Positions 52,802 through 61,427 of a DNA stretch of 64,000 bases are shown here, one piece after another. A model generated the notes under the pieces. It searched no databases and was not told where the DNA came from. It worked only from the letters and a program-made list of their open reading frames with translations. The stretch covers positions 1 through 64,000 of the forward strand of contig NZ_BONV01000014.1 of assembly GCF_016862895.1 (NCBI RefSeq), written 5' to 3'. Within the stretch, counting starts at the first letter, position 1, and every line of letters starts with the position of its first letter. The DNA is from Planotetraspora kaengkrachanensis. Lineage in GTDB: Bacteria; Actinomycetota; Actinomycetes; Streptosporangiales; Streptosporangiaceae. The translations under genes were made by a program, and so were the position numbers.

Positions 52802-54325
52802 TCAGGTCGCGCGGGAGAAGGCGGACGTGGACGTCTCCTGCCAGCCGGGCGGCAGGATGACGGCGACCTTCTGGTCGAAGACCGTCCCCGCGCCCTGGTT
52901 CCGGGCGATGAGCGCGTCGGCCGCCTCCCGGGGGTCGCGCAGGCCGTTCTCCTGCATGTAGTTGACGATCGACGCGACCACGATGGGAGTGGAGAAGGAG
53001 GTGCCGCTCCACCTGGCCAGGCCGGTGAAGGAGGTGTGGTCGGCGTCGGACGACGGCTGCCCCTGGTCGAGGCTCAGCAGGCCCGTGTGGCGGGGGAACC
53101 GGCAGGTGCATTCGTACTGCCTGTACGGGTCGAGGTGCCGGCAGTTCGCGTACGTCGAATGCTGATAGACGTACTCGGGAGGGGTGGAGTCGATCGCGGT
53201 GAAGGCGTGGAGGAGCCGCTCACCCGGAGCGTAGACCCGGACCCACGGCCCGTGGCTGGTGAAACAGGCGCCGTCCGTTCCGTCGGAGCGCAGCGCCCCG
53301 ACGGAGACGACCGCGTTCGCGTACTTGGGCAGCGCCGCGTACGCGGCGGGCACGAACGGCTTGTCGTTCCCGTTGTTCCCGGCGGCGGCCACCAGCAGGG
53401 TGCGCCGCGCCATGAGCTGCTCCATGAACCCTTCGAGGCCCTTGAGTTCGTCGACGGCCGCCGTCGGGTCGTCGGAGGGGGTCAGCGTGCCGGCGGAGAG
53501 GCTGATGATGTCGGGCCAGTCGTCTCCGAGCACCTCCAGCAGCCGTTCGCCGAGGTGATGTTCCAGCAGGGCGCCCTTGCCGACCAGCCCGTTGTCGACC
53601 CTCACCGCGGCGTGGGGAGCCACCGCCTTGATGATGCTGGCGATGAACGTGCCGTGGCCCGCGTACAGGTCGAGGACGCCGTCGTCGCCCTCGAGCCTGT
53701 TGGTCTGCCCCTCCGGGTGGGTGACGTCCGCCAGCCAGGGGTAGGACGCGTAGCCGTCCACGAGTCCGGTGTCGACCACCAGGACACGCACCGGTCCGTC
53801 CTGGCCCGGAGGAGGAGCCATCGGGTTCCGCGGCGGGTTCAGGGCCCGCTCCGCGTCCGCCACCCTCTCCGGCAGCGTCAGCGCGACGAAGTTCTGCGGT
53901 GTGACTCCCACGGGGAGGGCCTGCGGGTCGGGCTCGTCGTTGGGACAGCAGTTGACGTTGGCGATGTGGACGACGTGGTTGCGCGTGGCCAGCGGCTGCC
54001 CGGTGCGGTTACGCGCCCTCCCCAGCGCTTCGAGCGCCGGGGCGACCCCCCAGTCGGAACTCACGTCCTCCATGGAGTCGTCCCCGACCTGGATCCGGTA
54101 GACGTCCGACCTGCGGCGCACGTCTCCGTCAGCCGGCCTGATCTGGTCCTCGCGGCCCTGGGACACCGATCGCAGACGTCCAATGACCTCGTCCAGATCG
54201 TAGGACCGGGCGATCACGTGTCCCTTCTCGTAGATGGACTCCCCGTCGCCCACGGCGAGCTGAACGCCCTCGGGCATCGAGGCCTGGATCTGGTCGAATT
54301 GCTCTTTGAACCTGTCCGCCGCCAT
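52802..54325 (-). CDS. cytoplasmic S8 (subtilisin-like) serine protease
   Basis: 507 residues from ATG 54325 (GAGGAG eight bases upstream). The triad is complete: Asp185 in VVDTG, His224 in GHGTFIAS, Ser443 in SGTSFSTP. There is no signal peptide or membrane segment, and the roughly 150-residue N-terminal extension lacks an obvious I9 prodomain, so it probably works inside the cell. A Cys-rich insert (NCRHLD...YECTC) precedes the Ser. Divergent from the CHAT gene, 127 bp away. Confidence 0.88.
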   Translation of the reverse strand: MAADRFKEQFDQIQASMPEGVQLAVGDGESIYEKGHVIARSYDLDEVIGRLRSVSQGREDQIRPADGDVRRRSDVYRIQVGDDSMEDVSSDWGVAPALEALGRARNRTGQPLATRNHVVHIANVNCCPNDEPDPQALPVGVTPQNFVALTLPERVADAERALNPPRNPMAPPPGQDGPVRVLVVDTGLVDGYASYPWLADVTHPEGQTNRLEGDDGVLDLYAGHGTFIASIIKAVAPHAAVRVDNGLVGKGALLEHHLGERLLEVLGDDWPDIISLSAGTLTPSDDPTAAVDELKGLEGFMEQLMARRTLLVAAAGNNGNDKPFVPAAYAALPKYANAVVSVGALRSDGTDGACFTSHGPWVRVYAPGERLLHAFTAIDSTPPEYVYQHSTYANCRHLDPYRQYECTCRFPRHTGLLSLDQGQPSSDADHTSFTGLARWSGTSFSTPIVVASIVNYMQENGLRDPREAADALIARNQGAGTVFDQKVAVILPPGWQETSTSAFSRAT

Positions 54326-54440
54326 GGGGCCGCTCCTCGCTGAAGCCTGATGTCTGGTCGTCATGAACGAGAGCCGCGGACCGGCCGTCTGATACATCCG
54401 CGATGCGCACGGAGGGTGGACGTGCCGGTCACTCCATGTC

Positions 54441-54446
54441 TAACAT
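54441..54446 (+). promoter_or_regulatory. possible -10 element of a leaderless CHAT transcript
   Basis: TAACAT ends seven bases before the GTG of the CHAT gene, and no Shine-Dalgarno sequence precedes that GTG. This spacing is typical of leaderless actinobacterial mRNAs that begin at the start codon. No clear -35 is seen. Confidence 0.45.
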
Positions 54447-54452
54447 CGAGCC

Positions 54453-57065
54453 GTGGTCGCAGGAAGATCATCGGGGCGACCGTCGGAACCGGATCCGCTG
54501 GACCTGCTGCCCCTGGTGTTCGCGCGACCGGGGGAGGCGCTCGAACGGGCCCGTGCGCTGCTCGAGACCGGCCCCGGGCCGTACGAGGCCTCCGTCGCGC
54601 ACCAGGTGATCGGCATATGGCAGCGCGACTTCGGCGATCTCACGGCCGGGCTCGGCCATCTGCGCCGCGCGCGGCATCTCGCGGCGAGGTCCGGTTCCGC
54701 CGACCGTGAGGCCGACGTGCTCGCCACCCTCGGCGCCGCATACGTCCACGCCGGCCGTACGAGACGGGGACTGAGCACCCTGGACGAGGGGGTGGCGCGC
54801 GGGACGGGGGTCACGCTCGCCCGCGTGCTGTTCCGCCGGTCGTACGCGTCATGGGTGCTCGGCCGCCACCGCGAGGCGCTGGAGGACCTGCGGCGCGCCA
54901 TCCCCATCCTGAGGCGGGCCGGCGACGTCATCTGGAGCGCCCGGGCGCTGACCCTGCGCGCCACCGTCAACCTGGCCGTGGGCGCCGCCGAGTGGGCCCA
55001 GGCCGACTTCGCCGCCGCCGAGCGCCTGTGGGACGCCACCGACCAGGAACACGACAAGGCCGTCGCCGTGGAGAACCGCGGGCTCGCGGCCTTCCGCACG
55101 GGCGACCTGCCCGCCGCGCTCGGCCACTTCGACGAGGCGGCGCGGCGCTACGCCGCACTGGGGACACCCGCGTTCGTCCTGGCGGGCTCCCGCTGCGGCG
55201 CCCTGCTCGCGGCCGGGCTCGCGCGGGAGGCGGCCCAGGAGGCCGACGCGGCGACGGAACTGCTCGACCGGCTGGGCGGTCAGACCACCCGGAGGGCCGA
55301 GCTCATGCTGGTCGCCGCGCGGGCGCTGAACGACTCAGGCGATCCCGAGGCCGCCGCGGTCAGGGCCGACGCCGCGGTGCGCTCGTTCTCCGCGCAGCGG
55401 CGCGAATGGTGGGAGGTTCACGCGCGGCTCGTGCGCGTCCAGGCCCGGCTCGCCGCCGGGCAGGCGTCGGAGCCGCTCCTGCGGGAGGCGGCCTCGGTCG
55501 CCGAGCGGCTCACCGCGCTCGGTTCGCCGGAGGCCGTACAAGGGTTCCTCCTCGCCGGCCGTACCGCCACCGCCCTCGGCCGCGGGGCCGACGCGGCCAG
55601 GCACCTCGCCGTCGCCGCGAAGGGGAGGTGGCGGGGACCGGCGTTCGCGCGGGTGGACGGCTGGGTCGCCCAGGCGCTGCTGGCCGCCGCGCCCGGTCGG
55701 AGCAGAGGGCTGCTCGACGCCTGCAGACGAGGGCTCGAACTGCTCGACGAGCACCGCATGACGCTCGGAGCGCCGGAGCTGCGGGCCCGCGTCACCGCGC
55801 GCGGAGCCGAGCTGTCCACACTCGCGCAACGGGCGACCGCGGACGACCCGCGGCGGCTTCTCGTCTGGAGCGAGCGCAGGCGCGCCGCCGCGCTCGCCGT
55901 CCCGCCCGCCCGCCCGCCGGACGACCCAGAACTGCAGCGAGACCTGACCGCCTTCCGCGAGATCTCCAGCCGGGTGGAGGCCGCCAGGTCGGACGGCAGG
56001 CCCGTGCCGTGGTTGCGCAGGGAGCAGGAGCGCCTGGAGCGGGACATCCGCGCGCGCAGCCTCCGGATGCGGAGCGAGGGAACCGCTCCCGACCACCGGA
56101 TGGACGTCCGGGCGCTGCTCGGCGAACTCGGCGAGCAACGGCTCGTCGAGATCGTCGCGCTCGACGGGAGGCTGCACGTCCTGCTCTGCGGGCACGGCAG
56201 GATCCGCGGGTTCCGGGCGGGCGGGGTCGCCGACGCGGAGGCCGAGGCCGAGCACGTGCGCGCGGCCCTGCGCAGGGTCGCCTACGGGCGGGCCGGCCGG
56301 ATCGCGCCGCTGAAGGAGGCCGGGCTGCGGCTCCAGGAGATCCTGCTCGGCCCCGCCGTACGGCATCTGGGGGAGGGCCCGGTCGTCATCGTGCCGCCCG
56401 GGCCGCTTCACGGCGTGCCCTGGGCGCTGCTGCCCGCCCTGCGGGACCGCGTGCTGAGCGTGTCCCCGTCCGCGGGCACGTGGCTGCGCGCCCGCGGGAT
56501 CGAGCCGCGCGGCGACCGGGTGGTCCTCGTCCGCGGGCCCGGGCTCGCGACCGGCGGCGCCGAGGTGCCGGTCCTGGCGGACCTGTACGGCGAAGTGACC
56601 GTGCTGGAGAACGGAGGGGCCGGCGGCGCCGCCGTGCTGAAGGAGATCGACGGCTGTCACCTCGCCCACATCGCGGCACACGGGACCTTCCGCGCCGACA
56701 GCCCGATGTTCTCCTCGTTGCAGATGGACGACGGCCCGCTGATCGTGCACGATCTCGAACGGCTCAGGAGCGCTCCCTACCGGATCATCCTGTCGAGTTG
56801 CGACTCGGGCACGCTCGAACCGGTGGGGGCGGACGAGCTGCTCGGCCTCGCGGCGGCGCTGCTTCCGCTCGGCACCGCGGGAATCGTGGCCAGCTCCGTA
56901 CCCGTGCACGACGAGGCCGTCGTCCCGCTCATGGTGGCCCTGCACCAGGCGCTGAAGAGCGGGCACGGGCTCGCCGAGGCCCTTCGTGACGCACGGGCGG
57001 CGCTGCCTTCGTCCGCGCTCCACCAGGCCACCGGGTGGTCCTTCTCCGCCATCGGCGCCGCCTGA
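54453..57065 (+). CDS. TPR-CHAT (caspase-like) protein
   Basis: 870 residues. Residues 30-450 are TPR-like repeats (ATLGAAYVHAGRTRRGLSTL, ENRGLAAFRTGDLPAALGHF). The C-terminal about 280 residues form a CHAT domain: VIVPPGPLHGVPWALLP, catalytic His743 in HIAAHGTF and Cys783 in LSSCDSG, then GLAAALLPLGTAGIVAS. Such proteins are predicted or known proteases activated by partner sensing. The likely cytoplasmic location and the divergent S8 protease gene suggest a proteolytic response system. GTG start at 54453, possibly leaderless. Confidence 0.9.
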   Translation: MVAGRSSGRPSEPDPLDLLPLVFARPGEALERARALLETGPGPYEASVAHQVIGIWQRDFGDLTAGLGHLRRARHLAARSGSADREADVLATLGAAYVHAGRTRRGLSTLDEGVARGTGVTLARVLFRRSYASWVLGRHREALEDLRRAIPILRRAGDVIWSARALTLRATVNLAVGAAEWAQADFAAAERLWDATDQEHDKAVAVENRGLAAFRTGDLPAALGHFDEAARRYAALGTPAFVLAGSRCGALLAAGLAREAAQEADAATELLDRLGGQTTRRAELMLVAARALNDSGDPEAAAVRADAAVRSFSAQRREWWEVHARLVRVQARLAAGQASEPLLREAASVAERLTALGSPEAVQGFLLAGRTATALGRGADAARHLAVAAKGRWRGPAFARVDGWVAQALLAAAPGRSRGLLDACRRGLELLDEHRMTLGAPELRARVTARGAELSTLAQRATADDPRRLLVWSERRRAAALAVPPARPPDDPELQRDLTAFREISSRVEAARSDGRPVPWLRREQERLERDIRARSLRMRSEGTAPDHRMDVRALLGELGEQRLVEIVALDGRLHVLLCGHGRIRGFRAGGVADAEAEAEHVRAALRRVAYGRAGRIAPLKEAGLRLQEILLGPAVRHLGEGPVVIVPPGPLHGVPWALLPALRDRVLSVSPSAGTWLRARGIEPRGDRVVLVRGPGLATGGAEVPVLADLYGEVTVLENGGAGGAAVLKEIDGCHLAHIAAHGTFRADSPMFSSLQMDDGPLIVHDLERLRSAPYRIILSSCDSGTLEPVGADELLGLAAALLPLGTAGIVASSVPVHDEAVVPLMVALHQALKSGHGLAEALRDARAALPSSALHQATGWSFSAIGAA

Positions 57066-57095
57066 GCGGGAGGCGACCCGCCCGGCGGCCGCGGC

Positions 57096-57515
57096 TCACT
57101 GGGTCGCGCAGACGGACTCCACGAAGTGCCCGACCTCTTCCTCGGGCAGGTGGCGGGCCAGATCGGCCTCAGTGATCAGGCCGACGAGCCGGTGGTCGTC
57201 GATGACCGGTAGCCGGCGGATCCGGCTGGCCTCCATCGTCTGGAGCACCTGGCTGACATCCGCGTCCGCCGGGATCGTGACCGGCTTGCCCTGTGCGAGC
57301 TGGCCGGCGGTCGTCGTCGCCGGGTCGCCGCCGACCGCGACGCACTTGGTCACGATGTCCCGATCGGTGAGGATGCCGTGCAGCCGGTCGTCGTCACCAC
57401 AGATCGGCAGGGCGCCCACGTTCAGGTCGCGCATGAGCAGGGCGGCGGCCCGGAGCGTCTGGTGCTCACCGACGCATTCGACCCCAGGGTGCATGATCTC
57501 TCGCGCTGTGATCAC
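57096..57515 (-). CDS. CBS-domain pair protein
   Basis: 139 residues with two CBS domains (ECVGEHQTLRAAALLMRDL...GILTDRDI and VTIPADADVSQVLQTM...LVGLITEADLA). Stand-alone CBS pairs bind adenine nucleotides and regulate partners. GTG start at 57515 with AAGGAGGAG, a very strong ribosome binding site. It is convergent with the CHAT gene. Confidence 0.9.
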   Translation of the reverse strand: MITAREIMHPGVECVGEHQTLRAAALLMRDLNVGALPICGDDDRLHGILTDRDIVTKCVAVGGDPATTTAGQLAQGKPVTIPADADVSQVLQTMEASRIRRLPVIDDHRLVGLITEADLARHLPEEEVGHFVESVCATQ

Positions 57516-57670
57516 CGGGATCTCCTCCTTCGGTCTACTTGCCCTCAGCGTCCATCTTGCGAGAGGCGCATAACCCGAGAAAGTGGCGAAAGTCCCGATC
57601 CGGAGGAGTGAGAGGTTTTATTGCCTGGCCTTGTACTGATGGGGTCACTGCCGGCGGGCTGAGCCGGGAT

Positions 57671-58777
57671 TCAGCAGCCGTCCGCGTCGTGCCCGGCCCC
57701 CGTCTCTGTCGCGGACCCTGCCACGGTGACCGACCCGGCGGGCACGGAAGGAGCGGGCACGGTAGGAGCGGACACGGAAGGAGCGGGTGTGGTGATCGCG
57801 GCGCCGCTTTGCCGGGGAACGGCGCAGTGGCCGGGCTTCGCACGGCCCAGGGCCAGCACGTCCGGAGCGGCGTGGTCGACCTGGAGGGTGGTGTGCGCGA
57901 TTCCCCATTCGTCCCGGACCAGCCGCTCGGCGGCCTGCCGGACACTGTGGCAGTCCGCTCCGGGGGCGACCAGGATGTGCGCCGACATCGCGGGATAGCC
58001 CGAGGTGACCTCCCATATGTGCAGATCGTGGACCTCCGCGACGTGCTCGAGCGCGGCGGTCCTGCGGCCGATCTCGGTTGGGTTCAGTCCCGCGGGGGCC
58101 GCCTCCATGAAGATCCGCCCCGACGCGCGGACCAGGCCCCAGCCCGCCTTCAGCATCAGTGCGGCGACGACGAGGGCGGCGATGGCGTCGGCCCCTCCCC
58201 ACCCGGTGAGCCAGACGATCGCGCCCGCGGCCGTGGTGGCGATGAAGGCGTACAGGTCGTTCAGGATGTGCTGGAAGGCGCCCTCGACGTTGAGGCTGCT
58301 CCGGTCGGCCCGGTTGAGCAGCCACGTGGCGGCGAGGTTGACGGCGATCCCGGCGATGCCCGTGGCCACCACATAGGCGCCCGCGACCTCGGCGGGCGTG
58401 ATCAGCCGCCGGACACCCTCGACCACGAAGTACGCCCCGAGCAGGAGCAGCGTGATGCCGTTGATCTGGGCTGAGACGATCTCGGCACGCTTGAGGCCGT
58501 ACGTGAAGCCGCCCTGTGGCGGCCGGGCGGCGACGCGCATCGCGATCAGGGCGAAGACGATCGCTATGGCGTCGGTCAGCATGTGGCCCGCGTCCGAGAT
58601 CAGCGCGAGGGACCGGGCGACGAAGCCGACGACCACCTCGGCGGCCATGAACGTGAGGATCACTGCGAGCGCGGCGCCCAGCAGACGCCTGTCGGCGTCG
58701 GCGGCCACCGTGTGCCCGTGCCCGTGTCCGCGCCCGTTGTCGTGGTGGTGGTCGTGCAGGGTGTCATGGTCGCTCAT
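57671..58777 (-). CDS. cation diffusion facilitator (CzcD-like metal exporter)
   Basis: 368 residues: His-rich N-terminus (HDHHHDNGRGHGHGH), six membrane helices with metal-site motifs SDAGHMLTDA and HILNDLYAF, and a cytoplasmic C-terminal domain (EVHDLHIWEVTSGYPAMSAHI). A Ser/Pro/Ala-rich tail of about 50 residues is unusual. Exports Zn, Co or Cd by proton exchange. An SmtB-type site lies upstream. Confidence 0.92.
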   Translation of the reverse strand: MSDHDTLHDHHHDNGRGHGHGHTVAADADRRLLGAALAVILTFMAAEVVVGFVARSLALISDAGHMLTDAIAIVFALIAMRVAARPPQGGFTYGLKRAEIVSAQINGITLLLLGAYFVVEGVRRLITPAEVAGAYVVATGIAGIAVNLAATWLLNRADRSSLNVEGAFQHILNDLYAFIATTAAGAIVWLTGWGGADAIAALVVAALMLKAGWGLVRASGRIFMEAAPAGLNPTEIGRRTAALEHVAEVHDLHIWEVTSGYPAMSAHILVAPGADCHSVRQAAERLVRDEWGIAHTTLQVDHAAPDVLALGRAKPGHCAVPRQSGAAITTPAPSVSAPTVPAPSVPAGSVTVAGSATETGAGHDADGC

Positions 58778-58796
58778 CCGGCCTCCCTCGTGGCCG

Positions 58797-58906
58797 ACGT
58801 GTGAATAGCGGTCCTCCGTTCGTGGCCGAGGCCCGCTCGCGCGGCGGCGGGCGCCGGGCAGGAGCGGCGGGTCGTCCGCAGCACGTATGAACGGCTATTC
58901 ACACGT
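58797..58906. promoter_or_regulatory. SmtB/ArsR-type operator region with distant inverted repeat
   Basis: TGAA-N6-TTCA (58888-58901) matches the half-site pattern of zinc/cadmium SmtB/ArsR repressors. In addition ACGTGTGAATAGC (58797-58809) is repeated exactly inverted at 58894-58906, allowing two bound repressors or a loop. It lies 20-130 bp upstream of the CDF start. Confidence 0.6.
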
Positions 58907-58980
58907 GCGAGTTTAGGCCGGTCGCGGCCACTGTCAAGGAGATCGGTAGCGGGCCGGTCGCGTTCCGTGTGTCACCCCGG

Positions 58981-58999
58981 TGGTCCTTCAGGAGGACCA
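58981..58999. terminator. short hairpin
   Basis: TGGTCCT and AGGACCA flank a 5-base loop. Its role is unclear: it could end a minus-strand or upstream transcript, or be a regulator site. Confidence 0.35.
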
Positions 59000-59010
59000 A
59001 GAACGATTGA

Positions 59011-59039
59011 TTGATTGCTCCGATGTGTAAACGATAAGT
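59011..59039 (+). promoter_or_regulatory. candidate promoter of the DivIVA-ZIP unit
   Basis: TTGATT at 59011-59016 and ATAAGT at 59034-59039, 17 bases apart, in an AT-rich patch about 100 bp before the first reading frame. A plausible housekeeping-sigma promoter. Confidence 0.35.
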
Positions 59040-59143
59040 AACTGGAGAACTACTTTCAGTAAGCATCGCAGGCCGGCTCCGCAGCACCGAGCCGACTCGC
59101 CGGGCTCCCGCTGGGGGAGGCGATGTGGTCGAAGGGAGACATC

Positions 59144-59239
59144 GTGGCAATCGCCAAGCGGATCGCCTCTGTGCGGTTCCTCCATGCCGCGGCCGCCCGC
59201 GGTGCGCGCAGAGACGTGTCGAAAGGCTCGGTGAGGTAG
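59144..59239 (+). CDS. possible 31-residue basic peptide
   Basis: GTG at 59144 follows GAAGGGAG by five bases, a good ribosome binding site, and the frame stops four bases before the DivIVA start. The peptide (AIAKRIASVRFLHAAAARG...) is basic and could form an amphipathic helix. It may be a leader for the DivIVA gene. No homologue recognised. Confidence 0.4.
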   Translation: MAIAKRIASVRFLHAAAARGARRDVSKGSVR

Positions 59240-59242
59240 GTC

Positions 59243-59980
59243 ATGGGCGAAGGACACGGACACGGCCATTCCGGGGTGGATGTGGCCGAGCACGGCGGCG
59301 CCGTGCGGGCGGGCGCCGACCCGCACGGGGCGACGGGCCTGCTGAGCCCGGCCGCCGTACGCAACCAGGTCTTCACGGTCGTCCGCCTGCGTGAGGGATA
59401 CGACCTCGCCGAGGTGGACCGGTTCCTCGGGCAGGTCGAGACCACCCTGAGTCGCGTCCTGCGGGACAACGAGGAGCTCAGGGCGCGGCAGGACCAGGCG
59501 GAGCAGAACATCCAGCGGGCCGTGATGTCACCCGGCGACAGCGCGGTCCGCATCGTCGAGATCGCCCAGGAGGCGGCCGACCGGACCATGGCCATGGCCC
59601 AGGAGGAGGCGCACGCGATCCTGGCCAGGGCGCAGGAGCAGGCCGAGGCGGTCGAGAGCGACGCGCTCGGCCGGGCGGCGCTGCTGCAGCGGGAGGCCAG
59701 GGAGTCACACCGGGACGTGCTCGAGCGCCGGGTCGAGGGACTGCACGCCTTCGTGGCCGACCTCGGCGCGCGACTGCGGGAGATCGTGGACACCGAGATC
59801 GGCCGGCTGCACGGGCTGCTCGACGAACTTCCCGACCCCTGCGGTGCCCCGCCGATCCTCGCGCAGCACGCCGCCGCGGACGCGGACGGCGATCGTGACG
59901 GCGACACCGCGCCCCTGATGAGCGGGCTCGCCGGGGGCGAGCAGTCCCATCCGGGCACCAACGGGCGCGCCCTGGGATGA
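59243..59980 (+). CDS. DivIVA-domain protein with His-rich N-terminus
   Basis: 245 residues. A short His/Gly stretch (GEGHGHGHSGVDV) could bind metal. It is followed by a DivIVA membrane-binding motif (VRNQVFTVVRLREGYDLAEVDRFL) and a coiled coil of about 130 residues rich in Gln/Glu/Ala. DivIVA proteins organise growth at curved membranes; here the gene lies between metal transporter genes, so a metal-linked scaffold is inferred. The ATG has GGTGAGGTAGG upstream. Confidence 0.85.
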   Translation: MGEGHGHGHSGVDVAEHGGAVRAGADPHGATGLLSPAAVRNQVFTVVRLREGYDLAEVDRFLGQVETTLSRVLRDNEELRARQDQAEQNIQRAVMSPGDSAVRIVEIAQEAADRTMAMAQEEAHAILARAQEQAEAVESDALGRAALLQREARESHRDVLERRVEGLHAFVADLGARLREIVDTEIGRLHGLLDELPDPCGAPPILAQHAAADADGDRDGDTAPLMSGLAGGEQSHPGTNGRALG

Positions 59981-60174
59981 CATCCACGACCGAGCGTGAC
60001 GTTCCGCGACACGGCGAGCGGGACGGCGACCGGCACGGCCGTCGGGCCGAGCACACCGGGCGGGCCGATCAGGCCGATCAGGCCGGCCGGGCCGGGCCGG
60101 TCGGGCAGGACGAGCGGGACAGTGAGACCGAGCAGGACGAGCAGATCGACAGGAGATCCAAGCGATGCCGCTAA
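59977..60174 (+). CDS. possible 65-residue charged small protein
   Basis: The ATG overlaps the DivIVA stop (ATGA) and the frame ends 10 bp inside the ZIP gene, so it would link the two by coupled translation. The product is highly charged and low-complexity (Arg/Asp/Gly/Gln), which could also be a chance frame in a repetitive linker. The sequence carries short repeats such as GGCCGATCAGGCCGATCAGG. Confidence 0.3.
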   Translation: MTSTTERDVPRHGERDGDRHGRRAEHTGRADQADQAGRAGPVGQDERDSETEQDEQIDRRSKRCR

Positions 60175-61412
60175 CGGATTGGGTGGGCACCGCCGCGCCG
60201 GTGCTCGAGGCGATTGCGGGCAGGCGGGATTCCTGGGCAGCGGTGGCCCTGGTCTGCGCCGCGACACTGGCCGGCGCGTGGCTGGCGCGGCGCAACACCC
60301 GGCGGTTGAGTATGTGGCTGGCGGTCGCCTCGGCGATGATGCTGGTCACGGCACTGGTCGACCTGCTGCCCGACGCGTGGTCGGAAGCCGTGGAGGCCGG
60401 AGTCCCCCTCTGGACGCTCGTGCTCTCCGGGTCGTTCGGCTTTCTCGTCATCACGTACTTCACCCGACGGGGGTGCGCCTGCCCGTCCGAGGCGGCTCCG
60501 GGCGCGCTGCACGCGCCGGGACGCCATCGCCGGGTGAAGCGGGCGGTCGACGCGGCGCTGTACGGCGGCATGGGAACCGCGGCCGCGCTCACGCTCCACC
60601 GTGCGATCGAGGGGGCGACCCTCGGGCTCGCCGCGTCGGCCGTCGTGGTCGTGGCGCTGACGATCCACTCCGCCAGCGAGGGACTGGCGCTGGCCGCCCT
60701 CCTGGATCTGGCCAGACAGCGTGTGGCGCCCTGGCTGGTCGTCGCCTGCGTGAGCCCCGCGGTCGGAGTGCTGATGGCCACCGTCGCCCCGATGCCCGGG
60801 TGGCTCGTGCCGATCCTGCTGAGCATGGTCATGGGCGTGCTCCTCCGCACCGCGGTGGTGGGCATGAAGCTCGCCGCGAGAAACCAGCAGGACGGGCGGC
60901 TGTCCCGGCGTCAGCTCACGATCGCCGCCATGGCGGCCACTACCGTGGGCGTCGTCATCGTCACGGCGCACAGCCTCCACGGCGAGCAGGAGCCCGAGCA
61001 GGCGGCCCCGCTCTTCCGGCACTCCCTGGCCGGGTTCCCCGACGCGGCCGTGGCGCACGCCCACGCGGCGCCGCCCGCCCTGACGGGTGGACCTGGCACG
61101 GCGCGGACCGGGCTGCTCGACCGCGTCCCCGGCACGACGGCGCAGACCGACGCCCGTCCACTCAGTCGCACGGAGCTGCGTGAGGCCGTGACGTCGGGGA
61201 AGCTGAGCCTGGGCGACGTGCTCGAACGGCACGACCAGACCACGGGGCATGTGGCCGTCGGCCGAATCGTCCGCCTGCTGCCGGGGTATCTGCCGGAAAG
61301 GATCGACTCCCTCATCGCGTCGAGCGGCGTCGACGAGAAACGGCGCATCGCCGACCTGTCCCAAGACGAGCGCAGCAAATTGCTGGCGGTCTTCGACGGC
61401 CACTCCGGATGA
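60165..61412 (+). CDS. ZIP-family metal transporter-like protein
   Basis: 415 residues with about seven to eight membrane segments. The ZIP-like metal region is LHRAIEGATLG and ALTIHSASEGLALAALL (family: H..xEG). The His-rich stretch AHAHAAPP is near residue 300, and a C-terminal soluble domain of about 80 residues (RTELREAVTSGKLSLGDVLERH) is not part of standard ZIP proteins. AGGAG lies about nine bases before ATG 60165. Zn or Fe uptake, or metal release, would balance the nearby exporter. Confidence 0.7.
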   Translation: MPLTDWVGTAAPVLEAIAGRRDSWAAVALVCAATLAGAWLARRNTRRLSMWLAVASAMMLVTALVDLLPDAWSEAVEAGVPLWTLVLSGSFGFLVITYFTRRGCACPSEAAPGALHAPGRHRRVKRAVDAALYGGMGTAAALTLHRAIEGATLGLAASAVVVVALTIHSASEGLALAALLDLARQRVAPWLVVACVSPAVGVLMATVAPMPGWLVPILLSMVMGVLLRTAVVGMKLAARNQQDGRLSRRQLTIAAMAATTVGVVIVTAHSLHGEQEPEQAAPLFRHSLAGFPDAAVAHAHAAPPALTGGPGTARTGLLDRVPGTTAQTDARPLSRTELREAVTSGKLSLGDVLERHDQTTGHVAVGRIVRLLPGYLPERIDSLIASSGVDEKRRIADLSQDERSKLLAVFDGHSG

Positions 61413-61427
61413 GCTAACATCGTTATC

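Larger units (their letters stand above)
58907..59143. other. intergenic region between the divergent CDF and DivIVA units
   Basis: About 240 bp containing a hairpin and a candidate promoter (listed separately) and GATT repeats at about 59005-59016. No gene is supported here before the small frame at 59144. Confidence 0.5.
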
